Shown here: one piece after another, positions 45,836 to 57,372 of the stretch
Numbering within the stretch: the first letter of the stretch is position 1
Layout of the letters: every line of letters starts with the position of its first letter
Origin: Timema cristinae
Taxonomy: Eukaryota; Arthropoda; Insecta; Phasmatodea; Timematidae
NCBI GenBank assembly: GCA_039000515.1
Contig: JBCFYV010000100.1
Coordinates: 32,724,421-32,788,420, forward strand
DNA length: 64,000 nt
Direction: 5' to 3'
Notes under the pieces: model-generated
What the model was told of the DNA's origin: nothing
Seen by the model: only the letters and a program-made list of their open reading frames with translations
The model's database searches: none
Translations under genes and position numbers: made by a program

Positions 45836-46555
45836 ATATTATTTTTTTTCTAATAAATAGGGTCATTATTAAATATTTTAAATGCAGGTTTATTAAAGTA
45901 AGGAAAACCTTTATTTAGAACTAGCAGAAGAACTCATCGTAACTCCTGGCAGCGCATTTATTTGTGTCCAACAGAAACGAAAATTAATGTCACTTTTCCG
46001 AAACAGTTTTTAATTAATTTAAAAGAATGTAATCCAAATTTTATAATTCCATCTTAAAGATGCATTTGTTCTTGCACAGGGGCTGTATATATTGCGAAAT
46101 CCACATGAAAAGCAGACAAACTATTCCATTTATTATAATAATATATGCTTAGTGTTTATATTTTTCTACGAGCTTCATGCCATTGTTCTGGCCACTAAGG
46201 CTCTTTGGCTTCATTTGTTTCTTATAACTCTGGAGACTTTATCGGTTCAAATCCCGTCTTTATCGGTTCAAATCCCGTTCATCTCATCGATTTTTTTTAT
46301 TACGTCAAGCGAAATAGTGTGAATGTTAAGTAATACGCTGATCACTATATATATAGTACCATACACTTTGTAGAGAGTCTAAAAAAACTTTAAAAATATA
46401 TCATTGTGTTTTTTTCAATAACTGTGTGATTAAATTAGCTGGACAAACCTTTTTTTACAAAACATGCCGAAGTCGAAGAACAAACATAACCTAATGTGTT
46501 TATTTAATAAAAATATGGTTTTACATAGATTACTTTACTTTTTATGAATAAATCT

Positions 46556-46752
46556 GAGTCGCAGTAAACTAGACTGCCAAAGACGGTGAGATAGAGGCTA
46601 GAATCTCAATGCTGTATGGATGGTGGTTTTCCATTCTCCTTCCACGCAAATGTGGGTACACTTCTATAAACATAGCCTTCCTAATTCTTATAATCATTAC
46701 CATAGTTAATACATAAACATATAATCCAAAATTAGACGTGGTGCTTAAAAAA
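46556..46752 (+). mobile_element. SINE-F remnant, unit 3
   Basis: TTTTCCATTCTCCTTCCACG body and an eroded tail (TAATCCAAAATTAGACGTGG). Confidence 0.5.
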
Positions 46753-47254
46753 ATATCTGAGGCACACTGTTTATTTCTGTAGCTGAGGAAAATTTATCAC
46801 GCAGTAAATTGGTTTACAGAACACATGAAAAATGTTTATGCCACTCATTAGTTTATTTTCACTGAGGGAATATCCGAGTGAAAAGGAATTTACATCGAGT
46901 GTAGCAAATAAATTGTCATGAGCCGCAAACTTTCTGCGTGCCAGTGGCCGGAAAAGAGTGGTGTATCTTTATCGGGCTTGAGAGAAAAAGAAGTAATGGG
47001 ATTATGGATCTAACACATCTCATATAAATTATATGTAGATTCTGTAAATACTATACCAAGACTCTGAAATTATATATAAATTGTTACTACACAAACTGCT
47101 ACTTAATAAAATGAAAGTGTTTGAATCTATAAATAAAAAAAATAAAAAACCATATCTATGTATATAATATTACTTGCTCCAGAACACACAAAGCGGTTGT
47201 TTTTCTTCTATTTAATAAATATGCCTATTTTTAATTTAGCCCAACATTTCAAGT

Positions 47255-47332
47255 GTGTGCGTGTGTGCATGTATGTGTGTGTGTGCATTGTGTGTGTGCA
47301 TGTATGTGTGTGTGCATGTATGTGTGTGTGTA
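47255..47332. repeat. (TG)n/GTGTGCATGTATGT microsatellite
   Basis: Alternating GTGTGTGCAT units in the unit-3-specific stretch. Confidence 0.75.
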
Positions 47333-47589
47333 CAAGCCCTTTTTTATATTCTTTTTCCAGCCGAGCCCTTATGGAAAGGACTAGACTAGCCATCAATTAG
47401 TAAATTAAATTATGCTCGAACTAAAATATATATATATATAACCCAATCTTAAAGCAAATGCAAATTTTCTTAAATATTAAATTGGTTTGATAGGGGGGAG
47501 AATGTATTTTTAGAAGAAAAATAAAAGAAAAGACAGAATTTATACAAGTAGAAGAAATTTATCCAGTAGTAAAACTATATATGAACATG

Positions 47590-47770
47590 ACATAGAACCT
47601 CTGACAAGACATCTTGTGAATGTGGGGAATGCCAGGCCTCCACCGTGGTTCGGATTCCACGTTAAACTGTAGGTCCTCCATTTCATCTCACAATCACCCT
47701 ACCATTACACATTAGCGTAATTGCGTATAACCCGAATGGTAGTAAGACGCTGTGCTAATAATAATAATAT
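47590..47770 (+). mobile_element. SINE-E fragment, unit 3
   Basis: Tail-side half (TGACAAGACATCTTGTGAAT to GACGCTGTGCTAATAATAAT). Flanked by ATGACATAGAAC on both sides, a clear target duplication. Confidence 0.75.
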
Positions 47771-48204
47771 GACATAGAACTAACGCCCTCAACCCATTTA
47801 TTTTGAAAACTAATTATACAGCCTATTTTCAATTTTTTCATTGTTTCTAAACCCATTACCCTTGTCCATGATCAATTTCTAAAAATATATGTTCAAATAA
47901 CGAGTAAAAATAGTAAATTTCAATGGTGGATGCATATAGTTTTCACCATTAAAACGTATTTAAAGACTATAAAATCTATAAATACTGTACATACATTCCA
48001 GAAACATATTAACCCACATGGATTAAGTGTAAGGATTGCAATTAACTGGACAACCTTTGAAGGCTGTCTTTTTTTTATCATGGCATTTAACACGCACTTT
48101 CTAATAAATTCTATGAAATATTTAATAACTATTTTAATTTACTATGGCATACCTAATACTACACATCCAACTCTATAGCCTATAGGTTCACTAGTTTGCC
48201 ATCA

Positions 48205-48455
48205 GTTAGACCCACTTTTGTGGCCACATGGTCTAAGGCATCACTTCTGAAGTATACTAGACTACTGATTATGATGGGAAAATCTAGGTTCGAATCATAG
48301 TCAAGTGTTTTTTTTCCAAAATTGTTTTCTACATTTCCTCCACACAAATGTGGGTATTTTTCATTAAATATAACCTTCTTCATTCCTAAAACTACTATTG
48401 TAATTAATTAATAAGCCTATAACACAAACGGGTAGTTAGACGCGGTTTTAAGAGA
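48205..48455 (+). mobile_element. SINE-F, unit 3
   Basis: Head GGCCACATGGTCTAAGGC and GGTTCGAATCATAG; body TTTCCTCCACACAAATGTGG; tail CACAAACGGGTAGTTAGACG. Confidence 0.55.
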
Positions 48456-50127
48456 TTAAATAACTTCATCGTCTCCACCAGAAGTTAAACCAGAGCTCCC
48501 TAGGAGTTGTGCTCGATTACTCTAACCACAAAATCACAGGAAGAGGTTTATTTTGATTCAAAGTAGAACTAAATAAAATTCAGAATTTGTGAAGTAACAC
48601 ACTTATGGACAAATTTATTGCTTAAGATGGATCTTTTTAGGACGAAATCATCTTTGCGAGCGAAAAAATAAAGGGGAAAGTTATTTTTAATGTTTTGGAT
48701 TGAAATTATATGGGTAAAATTTCTCGTCAAGTAAAAACTTAAAATTAAGGGTTTAAACCTTATTAATTCCTTAAAATGGACATGTATGGAACGCGAGAAA
48801 AGGCTAGTATTTTTTCAGTTTTTATAGCAAAAAAATGTTGATTGGAGTAAATATAATATTTCTCCAGTAGAAATCTAGAGTGTAATTTTCTTCGCATGGT
48901 GATCTCAACATTCGTTGAATATCTGTTATGAGAATAGTAACAATAACTGACAACAAATTTTAAATGAAGAGAAAAAGTTGACATTAAATTCTAGGATAAC
49001 CTTGAAGGATATTAAAGAACGGTTTATGTCACCATGATAAGAAAATTAAGCTCATGTTTGAACGGAAGCAATAATTGATTTATTTTAACCAAAATGATTA
49101 CTTGCTATAGAAAACTGCATAGACACTGTCCTTTTCTCGCGTCCCCTACATCCCCACCTTATTCCTCAAGGCCAGAGTTGGGCACAGGCCCTTGCTTAAA
49201 ACATTACATATAGTATATTTATTAACTTATTAATTTGGCTATTTTTATTTTTTTAATTGTATTATTCGATATTAGTGATGGTTGCTAGAAACGTATATAA
49301 CATAACATAAAAAGCATTCGTTGGTAAATAAAAAATGAACCACTTCGTCCAAAACTAAAACATTATCTAGCTGCTATTAAAGTTTTCAAAATAATTATAT
49401 TATATTCATAATATCCACAACTGTCACTTGTGATATCGTGTCAATGACTATCAATTTGAAACGAAATAAAATGAGATTTTAATCACGTTGGCAATTTTAA
49501 TAATGTCATGGAATTAAATTTCCGGTCACAATCTTTTGTGAGCCAAGTTCATTGTGCAGATAAGATTGTTTAATATATATAATCTGCTTTAAATTATCTT
49601 AAATTTACAAGAAATTATATGATAACTAAAGAATGCAAGAAATGACACCGAAAGATGACTTAAGGATATAGATGATACTCATTTCTTCCTCTCTTTATTC
49701 TTCTTTATTTTGGTGTCATAAATTCGTATGTACGAGTCATGAAATAATCATGAAAAATAATTAAACATGGTTGCATAGTTTGGTAAAATAAAATCTCATT
49801 AATTTTGTCCGCAAAAAAATATACTTGCATTTTCTAAAATGTCCTTCATTCCAGAATCATAATATAAATTTGAAAAGCACCCAACTTTGTGTGCCGAATT
49901 TACATATTCCTCCCCCCTTAAATACTAGTATTAATTAATTCCTCACCATAAGATCGTTACCCACAACCCTTCTGCCATACTTTCTCCAAGGGTAGCTCTC
50001 ATCAGAAAAATAAATTCTGTTTACGCTAATAAGTGGTATTATTATTATTCAAATATCATGATTAAATGAATGACCAGTCAATATTGAAAGATATTTGTTT
50101 TATAATGGATGATAGTATTACTTTTAG

Positions 50128-50430
50128 ACCAGTTTGTGGGAATATAAGCCAGTACTTGTACCGTTGCCCAGGGGATGTCTGAATGTACTAATCGTACATC
50201 CTTTCCGTGGAGGCTCTTTTCATGTCCAGTTGAGATGATATGATGGTGAATATAAGGGTGTGGAACCAGTGAATATTCTTAACCTGGCTTAAGCTTAACT
50301 AGTCATATTCTGGTAAGTGTATAGAAAGTTCCCCTTTCGGGAGAAAACTCATGGCATCAGATGGGATTCAAACCGAGGAACCCTAGATTGGTATCCAGTT
50401 GTACTCATCACTATACCACGCGGCCAGTTT
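50128..50430 (-). mobile_element. SINE-C, full length, unit 3
   Basis: Head GGTATAGTGATGAGTACAAC and GGTTTGAATCCCATC. The body is CTCCCGAAAGGGGAAC, TTAAGCCAGGTTAAG, CACACCCTTATATTCACCATC and AAGAGCCTCCACGGAAAGG, ending ATTCCCACAAACTGGTC. Confidence 0.65.
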
Positions 50431-50620
50431 TAGTTCTATTTTTTTTAAATCAACTTATTTGACAGTTTCTCTACTCAGTGTAAGGACGTAAAGGTACTTT
50501 TGTTTTTATTGCTCTCGAATAAAATAGGACATCTATTAGTTCCTAAACCAGAGTTATCTTATTCCTCTCACACTTTTTCCCTATCCCGTTTTTTTTTAAC
50601 ATTTAACCCCCTTACCCTTC

Positions 50621-50852
50621 TTAACATTTATCCCCCCTTACACCACTAGGCCGCCGACCTATGCACCCCTCCCTTAATTCTATGGACCTGTGTGCACGTC
50701 GTACCTCCATAGTTGGAATTCCATTTGCAGGTATACCACAATGTTCATCCACCATATTCTCTTTTCTCTCCGAATTAGTTTTCTTCTTTTTGTCTTCCTT
50801 AAGTCTCAGTTTCAACGAGTCCACTCCCCCAAACGGATATCTCTAGGTAAGC
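50621..50852 (-). other. Weak coding candidate in a conserved GC-richer segment
   Basis: On the minus strand an open frame of 67 codons (MDSLKLRLKEDKKKKTNSER ...) extends upstream in frame to YPFGGVDSLK after an ACCTAG acceptor-like site. Unit 1 (5610-5830) aligns but has one-base differences that break the frame. It could be an old exon or a transposon fragment; no family recognised. Confidence 0.2.
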
Positions 50853-51015
50853 TCCTGACAAATTAAATCTGTCGAAAGGAATGGAAAGTGCTCAGAATTC
50901 TGGAGGTATATAATGGTGCTGAGGAAGAGTGAGGAGGGAGAGGAAGGGCATATTAATCGTGGTCAGCAGCGCCTGCCCGGACGCCACGGAGATGAAAGGG
51001 GTCATTAGGAGCCTC

Positions 51016-51059
51016 TCCGCGCGCGTGCGCGCGTACACACACACACACACACACACACA
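51016..51059. repeat. Alternating CG/CA run, unit 3
   Basis: CCGCGCGCGTGCGCGCGTAC then a perfect (AC)n of about 28 bases; longer than in unit 1. Confidence 0.6.
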
Positions 51060-51214
51060 AGAGATGATGCGGGTTGGTTACATCTACTACTGGCCTGAGG
51101 GTTAGGGGAAAGAACTTTACTTGTGTTCGTATTTATCTAGTTTAAATATGGATTAAATAGCCAAACTATTAGTTTCCTAGTTACGGTTATATCCGCATTT
51201 ATATATTCATATTC

Positions 51215-51340
51215 TTTAGATTGATAAAATGACACCTTGACACGGGAATCGATCCCGGGACCATTGGCGTACTAAGCCAAAAGTCTTGTGTTTATTTCCC
51301 GTGTCCAGGTATCATTTTCCAATTTAACGAATATGATAGT
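51215..51340. repeat. Family D, compact foldback, unit 3
   Basis: Ortholog of 6185-6312. Confidence 0.55.
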
Positions 51341-52120
51341 AGTTTTTATAGTTTATTTAGTTAAGGGTATATAACGTACACTTTCTGCTTATTTCATCAC
51401 ACGACTTGCAAACTTAGAGCCATCTCTACTAACTTGCTCTTGCTCAGGGGAAAAAAACCTTAACCTTGGATTTGTACTTAGCTAGGTTTTATACAGGGTG
51501 GGTGGAAACAATTGAACGATCCATGCTGAGGAGAGTGATGGACAACGTTCTGAGATTTGTTTGGAACTCACCTGAGTGACATCTTCAAAAAGTGTAAAAG
51601 TGAAGCATGCAGTTTGCAGTTTACTTTTATTTAGCTGATGAATATTTACTTTTCAATTAAAGTGTTAGTTTTTAAGTTACTAATTGTCTAGTTTATTCGG
51701 CCCTATTCTTGTATTTTATTTTGTTAAAATATATAACACGAGCTTTCTACATAAACTGACTATATTATCACACAACTTAAAAAATAACAACCTACTCTAG
51801 TACTTGCACATGGGTCAGGGGAGAAACTTAATTTTATATAAGTGTTCTTTTTTGTTAAGGGTGTTTAGCGTGCAATATGTCTCTAAATATATATTATTTC
51901 AGCATATGACTTACAAACTAACAACCATATTCTACAACCTTTCCCATGGGTCTGGGAAAAAACTTAATATTTTATTTATGCTTAGCTAGTTTTTAGATAT
52001 TTTTTAAGGAATATTTAGTACTGCTTAAAGTGATTTATACAGCACACGACTTTCAAAATAAGAACTAACACTACTATTTATCCATGGGTCAAGGAAGAAA
52101 CTTTATCTTGTATTACTTAT

Positions 52121-52373
52121 CAAGGTGGCATAGTTGGATAACGTGCTAGACGTGTTGAGCTCGACTGCCGAGGACGGGGAGCTCGAGGTTCGAATCTCGG
52201 TCGGGTGAAATGGGGGTGGTTTTTCCTAAGTGGTTTTCCACTCTCCCTCCACGAAAATGGGGCTTCTCTTCCTCTAATTCGTCCTTCCCAATTCCTAATC
52301 CATTAGCGTAGTTAGTACTTAAAGCGTATAAACCGAACGAGTAGTAAGACTTGGTGCTAAATATTATTTATTA
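52121..52373 (+). mobile_element. SINE-F, unit 3, near the 3' end of ML copy 3
   Basis: Same site as 7092-7346 with the TTATCTTGTATT duplication. Well-preserved head (GGTGGCATAGTTGGATAACG, GAGGTTCGAATCTCGG). Confidence 0.7.
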
Positions 52374-52811
52374 TCTTGTATTTATGTATGTTTCACTAAG
52401 CCCACTTTTGTCTTTGTACTTCAATAAGATGAGTTAAACTGCAGATATTTCTGTTGCAACCCACCTAAAAGTTGATATTTTATTAAATAATAGACTGGGC
52501 TCTAAATACATACACAACTTGGAATGGTTTGAACTTCATCGTAAAGCTCAAAACAAACAAATTAATCTGCCTTGCACAGTTGTCCATTGGTCTTTACGGT
52601 GTATATATAGAAACAAGCCACAGGTTAAAAATTGGAGTAGATCTAGTTCATTCTATTTGTTTTAGTTTTGTCTATAATGATAGAACCCTATTAAAATTTA
52701 TCCAATTTGAGTAGACCAAAGTATGATTTTCTAAGAAACTGTAGTTTTAGACCCCCAAAAATAATCAACAAAAGTGATGTTTATATTTGGTTTTATCCAA
52801 ACATATTATTC

Positions 52812-52817
52812 TTTATT
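52812..52817 (-). promoter_or_regulatory. Copy 3 poly(A) signal AATAAA
   Basis: AATAAA on the minus strand about 135 bases past the stop codon of copy 3. The same signal stands at the same distance in the other two copies. Confidence 0.55.
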
Positions 52818-52952
52818 CTTTAATTTAACCATAATTATGGTTAATAATACATATTAATATACTTTATCACACAAAACATTATGCATATGTCTCACAATAA
52901 ACAAATCCATTATTGAATATGCTTACAACATGTGACATGCTATTGGTTGCCC

Positions 52953-53129
52953 TTATTCTGAGACGTCCCATTTTTCTTTCGCCTCCTGGATGGCCCAACG
53001 ACCACCGACACAGGCTACTTGCTTTCCTTCCTCGTAGACCTCCACGTTCACCTTCCAGTAATTATTGATTCCTGAGCGTCTCTTGGTCACTTCCATGAGA
53101 AATGGGGCGTTTATAATGTGGTACGTACC
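52953..53129 (-). CDS. Copy 3 exon 4, C-terminal
   Basis: Open, 59 codons including a TAA stop. Acceptor TTTTTTTAG|GGT. It begins GTYHIINAPF and contains NNYWKVNVEVYEEGKQVACV, the last two strands and final cysteine of an ML domain, then a charged tail (QEAKEKWDVSE). Confidence 0.8.
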   Translation of the reverse strand, partial: GTYHIINAPFLMEVTKRRSGINNYWKVNVEVYEEGKQVACVGGRWAIQEAKEKWDVSE

Positions 53130-56100
53130 CTAAAAAAAGAAAGGAGAAGATTTTAAAAAAATATCCCAGCGGGGAAAAAAAAGGGAGAAAGAACAATAAA
53201 AGTGTCCTGACATTCGGTGCATGACCTCACGTGTAGTATTGTCAGGTCAACACCGTAAAATAACTGCATTCACCTGCCTGGGATCAACGCTATCACGGTT
53301 ACTTACATTGGTTGATGTACACTTTAGCTTGCTCTGAAAGGTATCAAACTTACCTTGATTGTTTCCACTATGGTACAGTTTATACAGAGAGTATCGTAAC
53401 AAGTGGACCTACTTCAGCAGTGGACAGGAGTCACATAAATAATGGGGGAAAAAAAGATCATAAAAACATTAGTTTCCTTTGAATTTACATCAAAGATTTA
53501 ATTATATTTCTGTACCTCAGAACCATTGTATCGTAAGTCCAAAAATATCGATTTTCTGGTTTCAGCTGATTATTAGTCAGAATGTTATTTTCTATCGAAC
53601 CACACTATCATATATCTGCTAAAAAAATATATTTATGGATTTAGCTAGAGCTATAAGATCGTAAGTCACAATATATGTTTGAGCCATACTACCGTATATC
53701 CAGATACGATGTTTTGGTTCTAAACTGTAAGCTTAAGTGAGTGAACGCAAGTCCAGAGTCGGACTTACGTTAGTCTGACTCCTGTACTGTATTTAGTGGC
53801 TAGTAACTCAAGTTCATTATTGTCATTCTTTTAATAAGCTGTTTTACATATTCATGTGGTTAGCTCAGTTTGAGGTTATAAGGTTGGTGTTCGTTGTTTG
53901 ATTGAAGTTATAGGTTATTTCAGTTAATCATTGCAGACATTTTTAGTACGTTTTAATGAGGGCTAGTGTTTTAACGTGGTTAGTTGACTAAATAATAATG
54001 ACTGGACTATACAACAGTACTGTTTCAAGAAAAGGAGAACTTGACATTGGTCTTGTGGAGGGAGACCTTAGAGGACACCATACACCGTCTAATAAAAGAC
54101 CTCCTGAAACCTTAGAAGTAATAAAAAGTCATATAAGAAGATATCCCACGTATGATAGTCATTATAGTTGGGAGAGGTCACAAAGAAAGTACTTAGGGAA
54201 CCACTTATATATCAGCAAAATGTATAACATGTACGTTGAAGACTGCAAAATGGATGGCATCAAACCAGAAAAAAAATTATTTTCTAAGGTATTCAATGAA
54301 GAATTCAATTACTCTTTTAATTTGCCGGATAACGATACTTGTGATACGTGTGACAAGATTGATTGTTGCATAAAAAATGAAAAGTTTGCTGAAAAACTGA
54401 AAGAGCTGAAACAGCAAAAAGAGGATCATTTAGAGGAAGAATCAGTTAGATATACTTTAAAAAGGGAGGACAAGCTCAATGCCAAGGAAAGTGAAAACAC
54501 AAAAGTTATTACAGCAGAGCTACAAAAGTGCCTCCCTACACCAGCATTAACAAATTCACAAAAATTATATTTAAGAAAACTATGTACACTAAACTATACA
54601 ATATATGATACAACAGAAAACAAAACTCATTGCATGATTTGGGATGAGACTACTGGAGAAAGAGGGGGGAGTGAAATGGCTTCTTGCTATTTTGCTTGGG
54701 CAAGTGAAGAATTGACAAACACAAATAACCTCACAGTGTGGACGGATAATTGCAGTGGACAGGATAGAAACCTGAACATGATCTTCATGTACATGGGGCT
54801 ATTTGAAAAGTCCCCACATTTAGAAGTAATAAATCACAAGTTCCTTCTTGCTGGTCACACACACATGGAGGTTGATGGGAAGCACAGTATCATTGAGAGA
54901 GCAAAGAAAAAAGTTCAGAGAAACACTATTTATACAACCAATGACTGGGTAAATTTAATTTGGACCTGTGAATCGAAGAATCCATTTGTAACTAAAAGAA
55001 TGGTTTTAGAAAACTTTCTTAATTTTTTACATCTAAAGCAGAAAAATGGTCCACTTATATCAAGAAAAAAGAACACAGATGGAGGACCATTTTTGATATC
55101 TGAAGTAGTGTGGCTGCAGTTGCGAAGAGAAGATAAAGGTGTTGTTTACTATAAAACTAGTTTCAGTGAAGTCACTTTCAAAAAGGTTGATTTGAAGAGG
55201 AATAAATGATAGGCTTGACAATGCCTGAAATTCTACCTCTATTAAGAACAACAAGAAAGAAGATAAGTAATGAAAAGTTTTGGGACATACAGACTCTCAT
55301 GCAGTGGGTTCCTGAAGAGTATAGAGCATATTTTGAGAGCATTCCACATGGAGATGGTGTTGGAGATTTATTTGAAGAGGATTCAACTGAACTAGAATAA
55401 AACAGGATATAACCTATCTGATTATAAACATGTTTCTTTTGCCGCCTTAATTTTATCCAATAGCACAGTGAATTATTATTGAGTAATTTTAACTAGAAAA
55501 GTTAAAATAATGTTATTATTTAATTATTAGGCCTTAGTACTATCATTACTGTTACTTTATTACCAATAACATTAATAAATCATAACTATTATTAATTATT
55601 CTACAATTTTATTAACCCCTATTACCATTTTTATCATTATGGCATAGTTGCGTAAGTCCATATTAATTGCTTGTGCTTAGAACCACAACATAGTAAGTCT
55701 ATTTATTAATAAAACTAAATGTATTAAAGAAAAATTCTTCTACAGATAAAAAAAATTTGTAGACTTTTACATTTTCACTGCTAAAAAAGTTATAATAAGG
55801 ATTCTCTGTCTTGCCCTGAAGCGTGAACAGAGTTGGAATATATTTTGGGCTATCCTGAAAGTGGACCAGTTGTGACTTACGATACTATGGATCTGGGTAC
55901 AGATTTGTGCTTCGAGTAATGTGAAGTTACTTAACATTATAGAAGTGCTCAAAATGGCCACCTTCCGCCTGAATTCAAGAATTGCACTGTAGTGTATTTT
56001 TCAGAATATAAATTGCTGTGTTATTCAACAAATTTTTTCTTAAGTATTTTATTAGTACTTTAAATACTGAGTGTAAAAATAAATTATTATCATTAGTACC

Positions 56101-57336
56101 ACGTCTTACTACCCATTCGGGTTGTACGCACTTACGCTAATGTGTAATGGTAGGGAGATTGTGAGATTAATTGGAGGACCTACAGTTTAACGTGGGATCC
56201 GAACCACAGTGGAGGCCTGGCATTCCCCACATTCACAAGTTGTGATTAATACACGTTTTGTCTGAGGTGAAGGAAGGGTTTGGAAATCAGATAAATCTGT
56301 GCCGGGTCGAAGGATTGAACCCCAGACCCCTAGTACAGAAGTCTGACACCTTACCCATAGACCGCCAGGTCACCCAACAACTTATTCTGAGTAATGGGTA
56401 TTATGAGGGTAAATTAGAATAAAATCATTAAACGAAGGTAGATGAGAGAACTGGTAAATTGCTAATAGTAGATTTTTATTAGGAACCCGGCCGATATTAA
56501 AACCATCACCTCCCCGTTAGTGGAAATAATATATTTTTCTTAGACCATGTGACCTAAAGTTATTTTCCCAAGCATAATTCGCAAAAACTTATACATTCCC
56601 GTGCTGAATCAATAAACTAGACAAAAGCTCTTATTGGCAGTATAAATTAAGCTCATCAGCCCGAGCTCATCAGTATGTAAGTGCGATTAAAAGCTATGAG
56701 TACAGTGAACATAAACCTCCAGTGAACGTGGTGGCAAATTTAACTCTAGACTTGTGATCTCATCACCACTATGGACCTCAATGGATTCAAAATAAATCTT
56801 CAAACTTACCCTAGCCTCAAACGGCACACACCCAAATTATTTAGACCATTATGGATTAAAAATATATTACTTAGCTCAAATGGTACAAAAACTCATGAAT
56901 TGAACAAATATGGATTCAAAATGGACCATCAATTTTTAACTATCCTAAAATGGCGTACATCCAAACTAATTGTAGCACTATGGATTAAAAATGAATCTTC
57001 AAGCTCAAATGTTACATCAACACCCACATACATATATTGGAAAACTATGGATTCAAAATGCCACAAATGGCACACACACACACACACACACACACATATG
57101 AACGTCCACGCAATTTTCCTAAAAAAAGGAATGTATCTGGTGAGTGAACCTATTGTAGAGTACTCACCGGCTGGATAGGGCATGAGGAGAACACGTTCCA
57201 AGGAGGTTGTAGGTTCTCACAGGCGTTCGCCACGTTCCACGTTCCTTGGTTGTAGCACTCGTACGAGTAGTCGCCATCGTTCTCCTCGCAGTTCCACATG
57301 GTCACTTTCAACTGAATCAGCAAGACACCGAACTCT

Positions 57337-57372
<36 letters not shown>

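Larger units (their letters stand above)
46330..50127. other. Stretch present only in unit 3
   Basis: About 3.8 kb missing from unit 1, where the junction lies inside a SINE-C (GATGGTGAATATAAG). Because that SINE is complete in unit 3, a deletion in unit 1 is more likely than an insertion here. Contains SINE remnants and a TG repeat but no gene. Confidence 0.5.
53510..55902 (+). mobile_element. DNA transposon encoding a DDE-like transposase, unit 3 only
   Basis: A 2393-base insertion into the last intron of ML copy 3. Units 1 and 2 show the empty site (CATATTTGTGCTCG). Here ATTT stands on both sides (53506-53509 and 55903-55906), a 4-bp target duplication. The ends are inverted repeats of about 30 bases, beginning CTGTACC and containing GTATCGTAAGTC on both sides. 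Copies of the GTAAGTC motif recur near both ends (53535, 53655, 55635, 55695) as possible subterminal binding sites. It is inserted 36-40 bases from the edge of a hairpin MITE. The nearly intact gene and clear duplication suggest a young insertion. Confidence 0.85.

Noticed and set aside
46464..46540. Start of a basic protein (MPKSKNKHN)
   Set aside because: The resemblance to ribosomal or initiation-factor N-termini is too short; no splice donor follows and the composition is AT-rich random.
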